Source: Chloroflexota bacterium (GTDB lineage Bacteria > Chloroflexota > Anaerolineae > Anaerolineales > UBA4823). Taken from it: 64,000 nt of DNA. The translations under genes and the position numbers were made by a program. Positions 16,383 through 24,009 of the stretch are shown one piece after another (position 1 is the stretch's first letter; the number at the start of each line of letters is the position of its first letter). The notes beneath the pieces are model-generated. The model did not search any database. It was not told where the DNA came from and saw only the letters and a list, made by a program, of their open reading frames with translations. The stretch is from positions 186,001 to 250,000 of the forward strand of contig JAKOUW010000143.1 in the NCBI GenBank assembly GCA_029782365.1. Reading direction: 5' to 3'.

Positions 16383-16965
16383 TGTATCCCATCGCCAGCC
16401 ACGGGAGGCCAAATGCCGCCGCAACCACAAAATTGGTCGCAACCAGCCAGGGAGCGCTCTGGGCTGCAGATTGGCTGGTGTTGCCGGTCGCGACGAGGAT
16501 GGATAAGGCGCCAATGAAAATCACCAGAAAGGCGAGCGGGGCAAGGATCAACACCAGGGCGCTCCAGCGCGGGATGGCCTGGGTGCGCCAGGCGCTGATG
16601 CCCAGCAGAATAAGCCCAAGCACCGAGACCAACAATCCCAGGGAGTAGACCTGCGATGTCCAGGAAAAAGACTCGTGGATGACGAGAATCGCTTCGGCGC
16701 CGTTTCCAATGCACACCAGCGCTGCGCCGATCCAAGTCACAACCAGGCTGAGCGCACCCAGCCGGCCGTAACGCCCGGAAGCGTAGGCGGCCAGTCCCAG
16801 CAGTCCAAACAGAGAAAAAAGCCCTGCCAGAGCAAAAAGCGCATGCCCGGCCACGTGGGGGACCAGCGGAAAGACTTCGGCAGCGCCCGGCATGCCGATC
16901 CAGTACAGCAGGCCGGCCAGCAGCGCCGCCAGCCCGCCCCAACGCATACGAAATGGTGTGGACAT
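16324..16965 (-). CDS. Integral membrane protein of unknown function
   Basis: A 213-residue protein with about six transmembrane helices (for example AGHALFALAGLFSLFGLLGL and ALVLILAPLAFLVIFIGALS), and little soluble sequence besides a short polar C-terminus. ATG 16965 has AAGGAGATT upstream. It is the last gene of a minus-strand group with the beta-helix lipoprotein 19 bp before it and DinB upstream. Its 3' end overlaps the convergent sigma gene by 59 bp. No family was recognised with certainty; the layout recalls small DUF-type membrane proteins of Chloroflexota and Actinobacteria. Confidence 0.75.
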   Translation of the reverse strand: MSTPFRMRWGGLAALLAGLLYWIGMPGAAEVFPLVPHVAGHALFALAGLFSLFGLLGLAAYASGRYGRLGALSLVVTWIGAALVCIGNGAEAILVIHESFSWTSQVYSLGLLVSVLGLILLGISAWRTQAIPRWSALVLILAPLAFLVIFIGALSILVATGNTSQSAAQSAPWLVATNFVVAAAFGLPWLAMGYTTRQALPADQSGRRTLAVK

Positions 16966-16984
16966 AATAATCTCCTTCTTTTTT

Positions 16985-18199
16985 CTAAAGTGACTTGAGC
17001 AGTGCGATCAGCCGGTAATACAGGCGGCGGGTGAAATCGCTCCAACTGGGGCCGGGCAAAAGCGGCGGGAAGCGCCTGGCGGCTGTTTCCGACCAGGAAT
17101 TGTGCCAGCCGCTGCCGTCTGTCAGCAGGTCGACGCCCGGCAGACCCGTTTTGCGGGCAGACGCAGCGGGCGCCGCGCCGTTGCCAGCGACCTGGTTGTC
17201 GTGAATCCAGTTGCCCTGCGGGGCGGTGACGATGTCGAAATCCTGGCGCTGGGGGTAGAAGGGGCGCAGGTCGAGCAGGCCAATGCCCAGGGACCGGTTA
17301 TCTTCGACCACATTGCGGGTGATCTCGTTGTTGGCAGAGCCAACCACCAGCAGACCGGTGCCAGCCGGGATGTTGGAGACGATGTCTTCCTGATCGGCAA
17401 AATTCGCCAGGTTGTTGCCGGTCAGGCGGTTGCCGGCGATGCGGTTGCCGCTCGTCTCTTTGACGGTCAGGTCGGGCAGGACGAACATCAGCAGGCCGGC
17501 GGTGTTGCCGTGCGAATAGTTGTTCTGGACGACAGCGTTGGTGGAATTTTCGATCTCAAACCCGGAAACGTTGCCGTAGGCTTCGCTGTCCAGCACCACG
17601 ATATCCCTGGATTGGCCCACGTAAATGCCGGTATCTGCGGCGCCGTTGGATGTGCAGTCTTCGATCAGGATGTGCTGAGAGCGCACCGGAAAGAGGCCGT
17701 AATCCCCGGTATGCTCGGTGACCAGTCTGCGCAGGGTCACGCCATCGACATTCTCAGCGATCACGCCGTTGTCCTGGTAATTGCGGATCTCGAAGTTCTC
17801 AACACTCAGGTGATCGGCACAGCCGAGGATGCCGTTGTCCAATTGGTTTTCACCGTCCAGGACAGGCCGCTGGCCGGGCTGGCCCAGGCCGAGCAGGCTG
17901 ATGTGCTCGGTGGTGATGGTGACCTGTTGGTGATAGGTTCCGGGCATGACCAGGACAACGCCGCCGGGATGGGCGGCGTCGACGGCCGCCTGGATGCTTT
18001 CGCCCGGCCGCACGGTCAGCACCTGGGGTGAACCAGGGGCAGCCGGGCTGCGCGGCGGGCAGAGCGTCTTGGCGGGCGCGGCTGAGTTCACCAGGGCGGG
18101 CGGCTGTTCGGGGGGGACAGGCCAGAACCCCGCATACAAAACACAGGCCGCCAGCGCCAGGCAGGAGATGAGCAGGAAAGCTTTGAACGCTCTGTTCAT
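16985..18199 (-). CDS. Parallel beta-helix repeat lipoprotein
   Basis: A 404-residue exported protein. ATG 18199 is preferred (MNRAFKAFLLISCLALAAC gives a clear lipoprotein signal peptide with lipobox LAAC, Cys19); the frame is open a further 75 codons upstream but inside the DinB gene. After a proline-rich linker comes VRPGESIQAAVDAAHPGG, the typical opening of right-handed beta-helix (NosD/pectate-lyase-like) domains, followed by repeated coils with N-x-V, N-N and G-N-x turns up to about residue 340. Such proteins bind or modify polysaccharides; no catalytic residues can be assigned. It overlaps the DinB stop by 4 bp (ATGA), so the two are coupled. Confidence 0.82.
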   Translation of the reverse strand: MNRAFKAFLLISCLALAACVLYAGFWPVPPEQPPALVNSAAPAKTLCPPRSPAAPGSPQVLTVRPGESIQAAVDAAHPGGVVLVMPGTYHQQVTITTEHISLLGLGQPGQRPVLDGENQLDNGILGCADHLSVENFEIRNYQDNGVIAENVDGVTLRRLVTEHTGDYGLFPVRSQHILIEDCTSNGAADTGIYVGQSRDIVVLDSEAYGNVSGFEIENSTNAVVQNNYSHGNTAGLLMFVLPDLTVKETSGNRIAGNRLTGNNLANFADQEDIVSNIPAGTGLLVVGSANNEITRNVVEDNRSLGIGLLDLRPFYPQRQDFDIVTAPQGNWIHDNQVAGNGAAPAASARKTGLPGVDLLTDGSGWHNSWSETAARRFPPLLPGPSWSDFTRRLYYRLIALLKSL

Positions 18200-18810
18200 A
18201 GTCCCTGCCCGGCGTGCAGCGAAACCACCGCCGGGCGGGCGGCCGCCCGCCCGGCGGCAAGCTGGATCTGTTCCAGGTGAAGGTGCCAGTGCAGCAGGCC
18301 ATGCAGAAAAGACACCGGCGCGTTGGGTTTCAGCCAGCTCAGGTGCTCGGGCATGAGACGCACCGCCGCCAGGTCGGGCTGGTCGGGCCAGGCCGCCAGG
18401 TAGCCCAGGCAGATGCGCCGGCACTCCTCCAGGCGCTGGACAGCCGCGGCGCGGGTCTTCACCTGCCGCCAGTCCTGCTCACTGCGCAGGCGGCTGCCGA
18501 TGGCGATGCCGCGCGCCAGGAGCGAGCTGAAGGCGGCGCCCTCCTCGGCGCTGGCGGTGACGTGGGTCACCAGGTGCACCAGGCTCCAACCCACGTGGCG
18601 CTCCTCTTCCGAAGCCGCATGCGGGTCGTCTGCCAGGGGATCGTCCGGGATGGCGGCCGCCAGTTCGTCGCTGGGGGTGTTTTCCACCACCTGCCGGGTG
18701 AAATCAACATAACTGGTCAAGGCATCGCCCAGGCTGCGGCGGTTGAATTCTTTGGCCAGGTCAGACAGGGTTTTCTCCTTCGCCAGGATTGGTTGGAAGT
18801 CGATCAACAT
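18196..18810 (-). CDS. DinB-like four-helix protein
   Basis: A 204-residue protein with the DinB/YfiT pattern of metal-binding histidines: HVGWSLVHLVTHVTASAEEG in the middle and LLHWHLHLEQI near the C-terminus. These proteins are mostly helical, bind a divalent metal with three histidines and often serve as thiol (for example bacillithiol/mycothiol)-dependent transferases. Substrate unknown. ATG 18810 follows a 43-codon ORF by 14 bp, and its stop overlaps the next gene. There is no cue for regulation besides the shared operon. Confidence 0.78.
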   Translation of the reverse strand: MLIDFQPILAKEKTLSDLAKEFNRRSLGDALTSYVDFTRQVVENTPSDELAAAIPDDPLADDPHAASEEERHVGWSLVHLVTHVTASAEEGAAFSSLLARGIAIGSRLRSEQDWRQVKTRAAAVQRLEECRRICLGYLAAWPDQPDLAAVRLMPEHLSWLKPNAPVSFLHGLLHWHLHLEQIQLAAGRAAARPAVVSLHAGQGL

Positions 18811-18824
18811 CTCGGCCTCTGTTG

Positions 18825-18956
18825 CTAGCGGGAGGAGAACCGGGCATCATTCAGCGGCTGGTCGGCGGGCAGGAGCCCGAAGGCTTGCATGACCTCACGG
18901 TGCAGGCCGCAGCCCCGGCAAAATGCAGCGATTAATTTCGTCAGGATGGTGTTCAT
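18825..18956 (-). CDS. Small ORF (43 residues) upstream of the DinB gene
   Basis: ATG 18956 has GAAAGG 8-9 nt upstream and the frame ends at TAG 18825, 14 bp before the DinB start. The predicted peptide begins MNTILTKLIAAFCRGCGLHR and is basic and amphipathic at the N-terminus with a CxxC-like pair (CRGC). It is too short for similarity judgement. The good ribosome binding site and operon position argue for a real gene or a leader peptide; the alternative is a chance ORF in a 5' leader. Confidence 0.4.
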   Translation of the reverse strand: MNTILTKLIAAFCRGCGLHREVMQAFGLLPADQPLNDARFSSR

Positions 18957-19103
18957 GGTGGTTGCCTTTCTAACTGGTTCTGATTTTTGAGGTTGTAACC
19001 AGGATAGCAGAAAGCGGGGGGTGATGTCTCCCCCCAGGCAGGGGTGAATCCGGGGGTGAATGTGCTAAAATTGGGTGAATACATCTTGATTTTTGGGAAC
19101 GGA

Positions 19104-21878
19104 ATGGAGATGAAAGCAGGGCAGGCGCTGGTGGAGCCGCTGACGCGGCGTGAAATGGACATTTTGCAGGCCATGGCCGAGGGGTTGAGCAACGCGGAAA
19201 TCGCCCGGCGCCTGGTGCTCTCGCCGGGCACCGTCAAATGGTATGTCAAACAGCTCTACGGAAAGCTGGGCGCGCACAGCCGGGAAGAAGCCCTGCGCCA
19301 GGCCCAGGCGTTGGGACTGGCCGCCGCCCCGGCAGCCGCCGTCCCGCCGCAAGGCGCAGACCAACCAGCCTGCCCGCTGATCAATCCCCTTCCCCTGGAC
19401 GTCTCGGATCGCTACGTTGGCAACCTGGAAAAATTGGAGCGCCTGGCCAGCCTGCTGCGCCAACCGGCCCGGCTGGTTGGCATTTACGGCCGGGCAGGCG
19501 CCGGCAAGACCGCCCTGGCCTGCAAAGCGCTGGCCGACCTGCGCCAGGGCGCGCCCGGCCTGAGCGGCATCGTGAGCCTGTCGGGCGCAGTCATCTCGCT
19601 CAACACGCTGTTCGCCGGCGTGGGCCGCCTGCTGCCGGCCGCAGAGCAGGCCGCGCTGGAAGCCCTGGCGCGCAACGCCGAGTTAACCGCCGGCGCCAAG
19701 ACCGCCCTGCTGTTGGAAAAGATCGCCGGGCGGCGCGTGGTGGTGCTGCTCGACAACCTGGAATCCGTGCAGAACACAGAGACGGGCGATCTGCTCGAAG
19801 CCAGCCTGCAGCAGTGTATCGAAATGAGCGTGACGCAAAGCAGCGCCCTGACCTTCCTCATCACCAGTCGGGAGCCGCTGCGCCTGCCGCGTCCCCTCAA
19901 AACCTGGGAAAACCTGATTTCGCTGGAAGACGGCCTGCCGCTGGAGGATGCCCTGGCCCTGCTGCGCCGCTTCGACCCCTCCGGGTTGGCCGGCCTGCGA
20001 GACGCCTCGCACACCGAGCTGGCCGAGGTCGCCGAAAAGCTGGGCGGCTTCCCGCGCGCCCTGGAGTCGGTGGTCGGCATGCTGTTGGAAGACCCTCTGC
20101 TGCGCCTGGCGGACGTCCGGCAGGCAGTGAGCGCGCTGGAAGGGGAAGTCAGCGCCGCGGTGGTCGAGCAGGCCCTGGCGCATCTCAGCCCTGAGGCGCG
20201 GCAGGTGCTGGAGGGCCTGTCCATCTATGCGCAGCCGGTGAGTTATGCCGGGCTGGCGGAACTGCTCTCACCTTACCTTCCCGAGCCGGCGCTGCACGCC
20301 CTGCTGGGACGCCTGGTGCGCGCCTGCTTCGTCAAGTTCAACCCGGCGGCGGGGTTGTTTTCTTTGCATCCCATCGACCAGGCTTACTGCTACCGTCACA
20401 TCCCACAGGGGGAGGAAAACGGCGAGGCGCACTTTACGCGCTCTGCCCTGCACCGGCGGGCCGCCCATTATTACCACAGCCAGCGCCTGCCGCGGGCGCT
20501 GTGGCGCAGATTCCCCGACCTTGAGCCGCAGATCAATGAATTCCGGCATTGGGTGCTGGCAGGCGCGGGCGCGGAGGCCGCCAGCACCCTGCTGGAGATC
20601 GACCGCGACTACCTGTGGGAATGGGAATACAAAGACCTGCTGCGCCAGTTGTACGCCTCGCTGGACGGGCTGGCGCTGGAGCCGCGCCTGGCTCTGCACG
20701 TCGCCCGCCGGCGGGCCTGGCTGAAGTTCTTCGACGGCACGGCGGAAGCCGAGCAGATCTTCGAGCGTAACCTGCAGGAAGCCCGCCGCCTGGGTTTTAT
20801 CAATGAAGAAGCCGATGCGCTGGATGACCTGGCCCAGATCTGCCGGCGCGGCAACCGTGATCCGCGCCAGGGCATTGTCTATCACCGCCAGGCCCTGGAA
20901 CTTTACCGCCAGGTGGGCGACCGGCGCGGTGAGGCAGACGCCCTGGGCGGGTTAGGCGCCATTTACATGTTTTTCGAGCCGGAAGAAGCCATTGACTATC
21001 TGTTGGCAGCCATCGACCTCCAGCGCCAGTTGGGCAATGCCAGCAGTGTGAGCTGGGCGCAGACCATGTTGGGCACCGCCTACGAAACAATGGGGGCGCT
21101 GGCGCAGGCGCGCCAGTTATTTGAAGAAGCCATCCAGGTCGCCCGCCAGAGCAGCAGCCTGGCGGCGCTCAGCCAGGCCTACGGGCAGTTGATGGGCCTG
21201 TGCGTGCTGACCGGCGAAAACGAGCGCATTGATCCCCTGATGGCCGAAGCCGAAACCATTGCCAAAGAGATCGCCGGCGTGCCGCTGACCGGCACCGGCG
21301 TGTTCACCATTGGCCGGGCAGGGTTCTTCAAAGCCATGCAGCGCGATTTCCAGGGCGGGATTGCCATCGTCGAGCGCCTGAGCGCTTCAGCCGCGGTTTA
21401 CCAGCCCCACCTGGTGAGTGTGTGCAATTATTTTCTCAGCCTGATTTATCTGCTGGCAGGGCAGTTCGACAAAGCGCGCAGTCTGCTGCCCATGGAAATG
21501 CTGACTGGACTGGGCATTGGCAACACCTATTGGGCCGGCGTTTTGCTGATCAAAACGCACGAACACGCCCAGGCGGAGGCCTTTTACCAGCGCATCCTCG
21601 CCCTGAGCAACCCGGAACGAGCGCTGGAGGCCCCAGCCGGCGAAACAGACCGCAGTCTGCTGCCCGTGCAGGCGCTGGCGCTGGCCTGCCTGGCTCTGCT
21701 GCGCCAGCAAGCCCGCCAGGAGGCTGAGGCCGCCCGCCTGGCCTCCGATGCGGCCCGGCTGATCCGCCAGGCGGCGGTCAACCGCAACTGGCAGGTGAGC
21801 CTGCACCACCAGTTGATCGACCTGCTGATGGATGAACCAGGCGCCGAGATTTTAGCGCAGGTGCGCCTGGAATATTGA
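19104..21878 (+). CDS. LuxR-type HTH regulator with STAND NTPase and TPR-like tail
   Basis: About 924 residues from ATG 19104; a GTG at 19044 would add 20 residues and the start is uncertain, since neither has a strong site. The HTH is N-terminal, unusual for MalT-like proteins where it is C-terminal: LTRREMDILQAMAEGLSNAE, then RRLVLSPGTVKWYVKQLYGK, the LuxR/GerE signature. The NTPase follows: Walker A GIYGRAGAGKTA (about 127-137) and Walker B VVVLLDNLES (about 212), an NB-ARC-like STAND module. From about residue 450 to the end helical repeats resembling TPRs would sense a ligand or partner. Expected role: ATP-dependent transcription activator. Target genes are unknown; the divergent DinB operon 150 bp upstream is a candidate. 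The stop codon lies inside an inverted repeat. Confidence 0.85.
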   Translation: MEMKAGQALVEPLTRREMDILQAMAEGLSNAEIARRLVLSPGTVKWYVKQLYGKLGAHSREEALRQAQALGLAAAPAAAVPPQGADQPACPLINPLPLDVSDRYVGNLEKLERLASLLRQPARLVGIYGRAGAGKTALACKALADLRQGAPGLSGIVSLSGAVISLNTLFAGVGRLLPAAEQAALEALARNAELTAGAKTALLLEKIAGRRVVVLLDNLESVQNTETGDLLEASLQQCIEMSVTQSSALTFLITSREPLRLPRPLKTWENLISLEDGLPLEDALALLRRFDPSGLAGLRDASHTELAEVAEKLGGFPRALESVVGMLLEDPLLRLADVRQAVSALEGEVSAAVVEQALAHLSPEARQVLEGLSIYAQPVSYAGLAELLSPYLPEPALHALLGRLVRACFVKFNPAAGLFSLHPIDQAYCYRHIPQGEENGEAHFTRSALHRRAAHYYHSQRLPRALWRRFPDLEPQINEFRHWVLAGAGAEAASTLLEIDRDYLWEWEYKDLLRQLYASLDGLALEPRLALHVARRRAWLKFFDGTAEAEQIFERNLQEARRLGFINEEADALDDLAQICRRGNRDPRQGIVYHRQALELYRQVGDRRGEADALGGLGAIYMFFEPEEAIDYLLAAIDLQRQLGNASSVSWAQTMLGTAYETMGALAQARQLFEEAIQVARQSSSLAALSQAYGQLMGLCVLTGENERIDPLMAEAETIAKEIAGVPLTGTGVFTIGRAGFFKAMQRDFQGGIAIVERLSASAAVYQPHLVSVCNYFLSLIYLLAGQFDKARSLLPMEMLTGLGIGNTYWAGVLLIKTHEHAQAEAFYQRILALSNPERALEAPAGETDRSLLPVQALALACLALLRQQARQEAEAARLASDAARLIRQAAVNRNWQVSLHHQLIDLLMDEPGAEILAQVRLEY

Positions 21879-21993
21879 AACACTGAGGCACTGAGATCGC
21901 TGATTTCACTGAATCCAGAGGCCCGCTCTCTGCCGGGCGCGGCGGTGTCTGAATTTCAGTGGTTTCATCTTTCTCAGTGGTTCAGTGATTCAA
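21875..21993. repeat. Long imperfect inverted repeat after the LuxR-STAND gene
   Basis: The 22-bp arm at 21875-21896 (core CACTGAGGCACTGAG) pairs with 21972-21993 (core CTCAGTGGTTCAGTG) at 19 of 22 positions, and further weaker pairing continues inward (TTTCACTGAA against TTTCAGTGG). The element starts on the stop codon and fills most of the gap before the convergent restriction gene. It could form a long RNA hairpin serving both genes as a terminator, or be a degenerate mobile repeat. Confidence 0.55.
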
Positions 21994-22049
21994 GAGTATG
22001 TGCCATCAATCACAATTCTCGCTTCACCACGTATTTGGGAAGGCGGATT

Positions 22050-22802
22050 TTATGGGAGGAATTTATCAAGATCAAAATTTCCACTGTTGAACTCAACGAG
22101 CTTTCCCCAATTGATTGCTCCATTGTCTTCACAAAACCCTTCAATAAACTGCTTCGTGAAACGATTGATGACTTTGCTTTTCTCTTTCAAAAAAGATTCG
22201 TTATGTTCCTTAGCCCTGTATCCGACAGGTTCAATGATGTCAGTATACAGGTTCCGATTTTCGCTGATCAAATACCAGAAGTTTTGTCCGACTACCTTTA
22301 AGTATCCCCGCAAGTAGCTTGTCTTTGTTTTACCATAACAAATTCCTAAAACCGGCTGGACATTCATGCCGCGTTTCGATTGTTTCACTCTGACAACCGC
22401 ATTTTTAAGATCCTGCTCCAGCTTGCTAATTTGCGAACTATTTCCCCAATTTGGCCCGGATTTTACGGAAACGACGTAATAAACATTATCGTGGGAAAAT
22501 TCCAAATCTACGCCTGGCGCGGTCGATTTATGACCTCCACAGGTCAGTTCGGCTACAAAAATTGCCAATCCTTCCAAGAAATCGCCAAACAATTTCTCTT
22601 CGGACGAGGAGAGAAAGGCTTCCAGCAAACTAGAAATAAGATCACCGGCAGTTGATATATTCTTTGCTTTAAAAAGATATGGATTCTTGGTCAGTAATTT
22701 TTCGAGCTTCAACTCTTCCAATAATTTTATCCGATGCTTATGGAAATCAACCACATTTTCATTTGTAAAATCGTAAACTTTTTGAATATCGAGAGGATTC
22801 AT
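22050..22802 (-). CDS. Type II restriction endonuclease (PmeII-like)
   Basis: A 250-residue protein. Signals include NPYLFKAKNISTAGDLISSL (about residues 40-59), FGDFLEGLAIFVAELTCGG (about 72-90) and a PD-(D/E)xK-like core PGVDLEF ... YYVVSVKSGPNWGNSSQ (about 96-124, Asp and the V-x-V-K motif). From memory this block set matches the PmeII family of type II enzymes. It overlaps the methyltransferase upstream by 4 bp (ATGA), the usual safe order with methylase translated first. The coding sequence is much richer in A and T than neighbours, a sign of recent transfer. The recognition sequence cannot be deduced. Confidence 0.78.
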   Translation of the reverse strand: MNPLDIQKVYDFTNENVVDFHKHRIKLLEELKLEKLLTKNPYLFKAKNISTAGDLISSLLEAFLSSSEEKLFGDFLEGLAIFVAELTCGGHKSTAPGVDLEFSHDNVYYVVSVKSGPNWGNSSQISKLEQDLKNAVVRVKQSKRGMNVQPVLGICYGKTKTSYLRGYLKVVGQNFWYLISENRNLYTDIIEPVGYRAKEHNESFLKEKSKVINRFTKQFIEGFCEDNGAINWGKLVEFNSGNFDLDKFLP

Positions 22803-23692
22803 TGCTCCTCCTGCGAAAGTGATTTAAGAGATTTATTTGTCTGAAAACTTGCTTGGTGCTCCGCTATGATTGGAAGACGAATTTGAGTCTCGCCAATCCT
22901 GTCCCTTGAAATTTCTACATATTCAGGACTGATATCTATTCCACAATATTTCCGGGCAAGTTCTATTGCCGCAACAGCTGTTGTACCGGATCCTACGAAA
23001 GGATCCAGGACCAAATCCCCTGGTTGGGTAAAAAGTTTAATGAACCACTTTGGTAATTCGATTGGGAATGCCGCGCTGTGATTGCGGTTATAGCACTCCG
23101 TAGCCATATGAATAACGTTATTCGGGTAAACCAAATCCCTGCCCAACCAATTTGACACATTTTTTCCAAATCCGCTTCCAACTTTTGACTCATCGCGCGT
23201 TTGATCCGTTTGGCTTAGTTTCGCCAATCTTTCTTTAGCCCAATCACCGACGGGCACCATTACTGCATCTTGATACATATTAAATTTTTTTGTTTTATTG
23301 AATTGAATGAGCCTTTCCCAATTATCCCGAAAGCGATTAGGCCATTTGCCTGGATAAGAGTTCTTTTTATGCCACATGAATTCTTCAGTCCAAAACCAGC
23401 CTTGTTTTCGCATCTCTACTATTAATTCAATGACATACGTGTGTCGTTCGCCATTGACAACTCTTTCTTTGATGTTGAGTACAAATGTACCGCTGGGTTT
23501 TAGAACACGCAAGAACTGCTTGGCCTTTGGTAGAAACCAGGCCACATATTCATCTGGGTTTATGCCTCCATACGTGTTCCTACGTTGATCCGCATAGGGA
23601 GGTGATGTAAAAATCAAATCCACCGAATTATCCGGAAGAGTCTTGAGCACATCCTCACAATCACCAAGGAAGATTTTGTTGATGTAGTCCAT
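22799..23692 (-). CDS. DNA methyltransferase of the restriction-modification pair
   Basis: A 297-residue DNA methyltransferase; ATG 23692 (MDYINKIFLGDCEDVLKTLP) is preferred to a codon 9 residues upstream because GAGG lies 9 nt before it. The catalytic motif TSPPYAD (about 32-38) comes first and the AdoMet-binding motif DPFVGSGTTAVAA (about 240) last, the beta-type order. SPPY favours N4-cytosine, though N6-adenine cannot be excluded. It should protect the site cut by the downstream nuclease, with which it overlaps by 4 bp. Low GC compared with flanks points to acquisition as a module. Confidence 0.9.
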   Translation of the reverse strand: MDYINKIFLGDCEDVLKTLPDNSVDLIFTSPPYADQRRNTYGGINPDEYVAWFLPKAKQFLRVLKPSGTFVLNIKERVVNGERHTYVIELIVEMRKQGWFWTEEFMWHKKNSYPGKWPNRFRDNWERLIQFNKTKKFNMYQDAVMVPVGDWAKERLAKLSQTDQTRDESKVGSGFGKNVSNWLGRDLVYPNNVIHMATECYNRNHSAAFPIELPKWFIKLFTQPGDLVLDPFVGSGTTAVAAIELARKYCGIDISPEYVEISRDRIGETQIRLPIIAEHQASFQTNKSLKSLSQEEQ

Positions 23693-23733
23693 ATTTATTT
23701 GCCTCAATTTATAGAACACTTATTCACACACCG

Positions 23734-23762
23734 AATATAGCCAACTATCCTTGGAAAGTCAA
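23734..23762 (-). promoter_or_regulatory. Promoter of the restriction-modification operon
   Basis: TTGACT (23762-23757) and TATATT (23739-23734) on the minus strand are exactly 17 bp apart; the leader to ATG 23692 is about 35 nt. Confidence 0.7.
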
Positions 23763-24009
23763 GGTTCGATCTGTCACACTTTAAATACGATATAAAAGAC
23801 CCACGATATGCTATAATCACTTGAACTTGGAAACGCCTGGCTAAACTCTATGTGGCGCCGATGGAAAAATTCTCGCTATGCCGCTTGCCTTCCCCATCCT
23901 TCAGTGTTAATCTCCGATGCAACAATTACAGCAATCCTATACGTTAGTTTTGATTGAGTACTGATCATTTATTTCAATGCATCCGTGATTCAATGCCTCA
24001 GCCTCGGCC
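23763..24009. other. AT-rich non-coding gap
   Basis: No gene is credible here. On the plus strand TGCTATAAT (23809-23817) is a good extended -10 element but no gene follows. The octamer TTCAATGC occurs twice near 23970-24000. No hairpin terminator for the NHL gene ending at 24010 was found. Confidence 0.4.
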
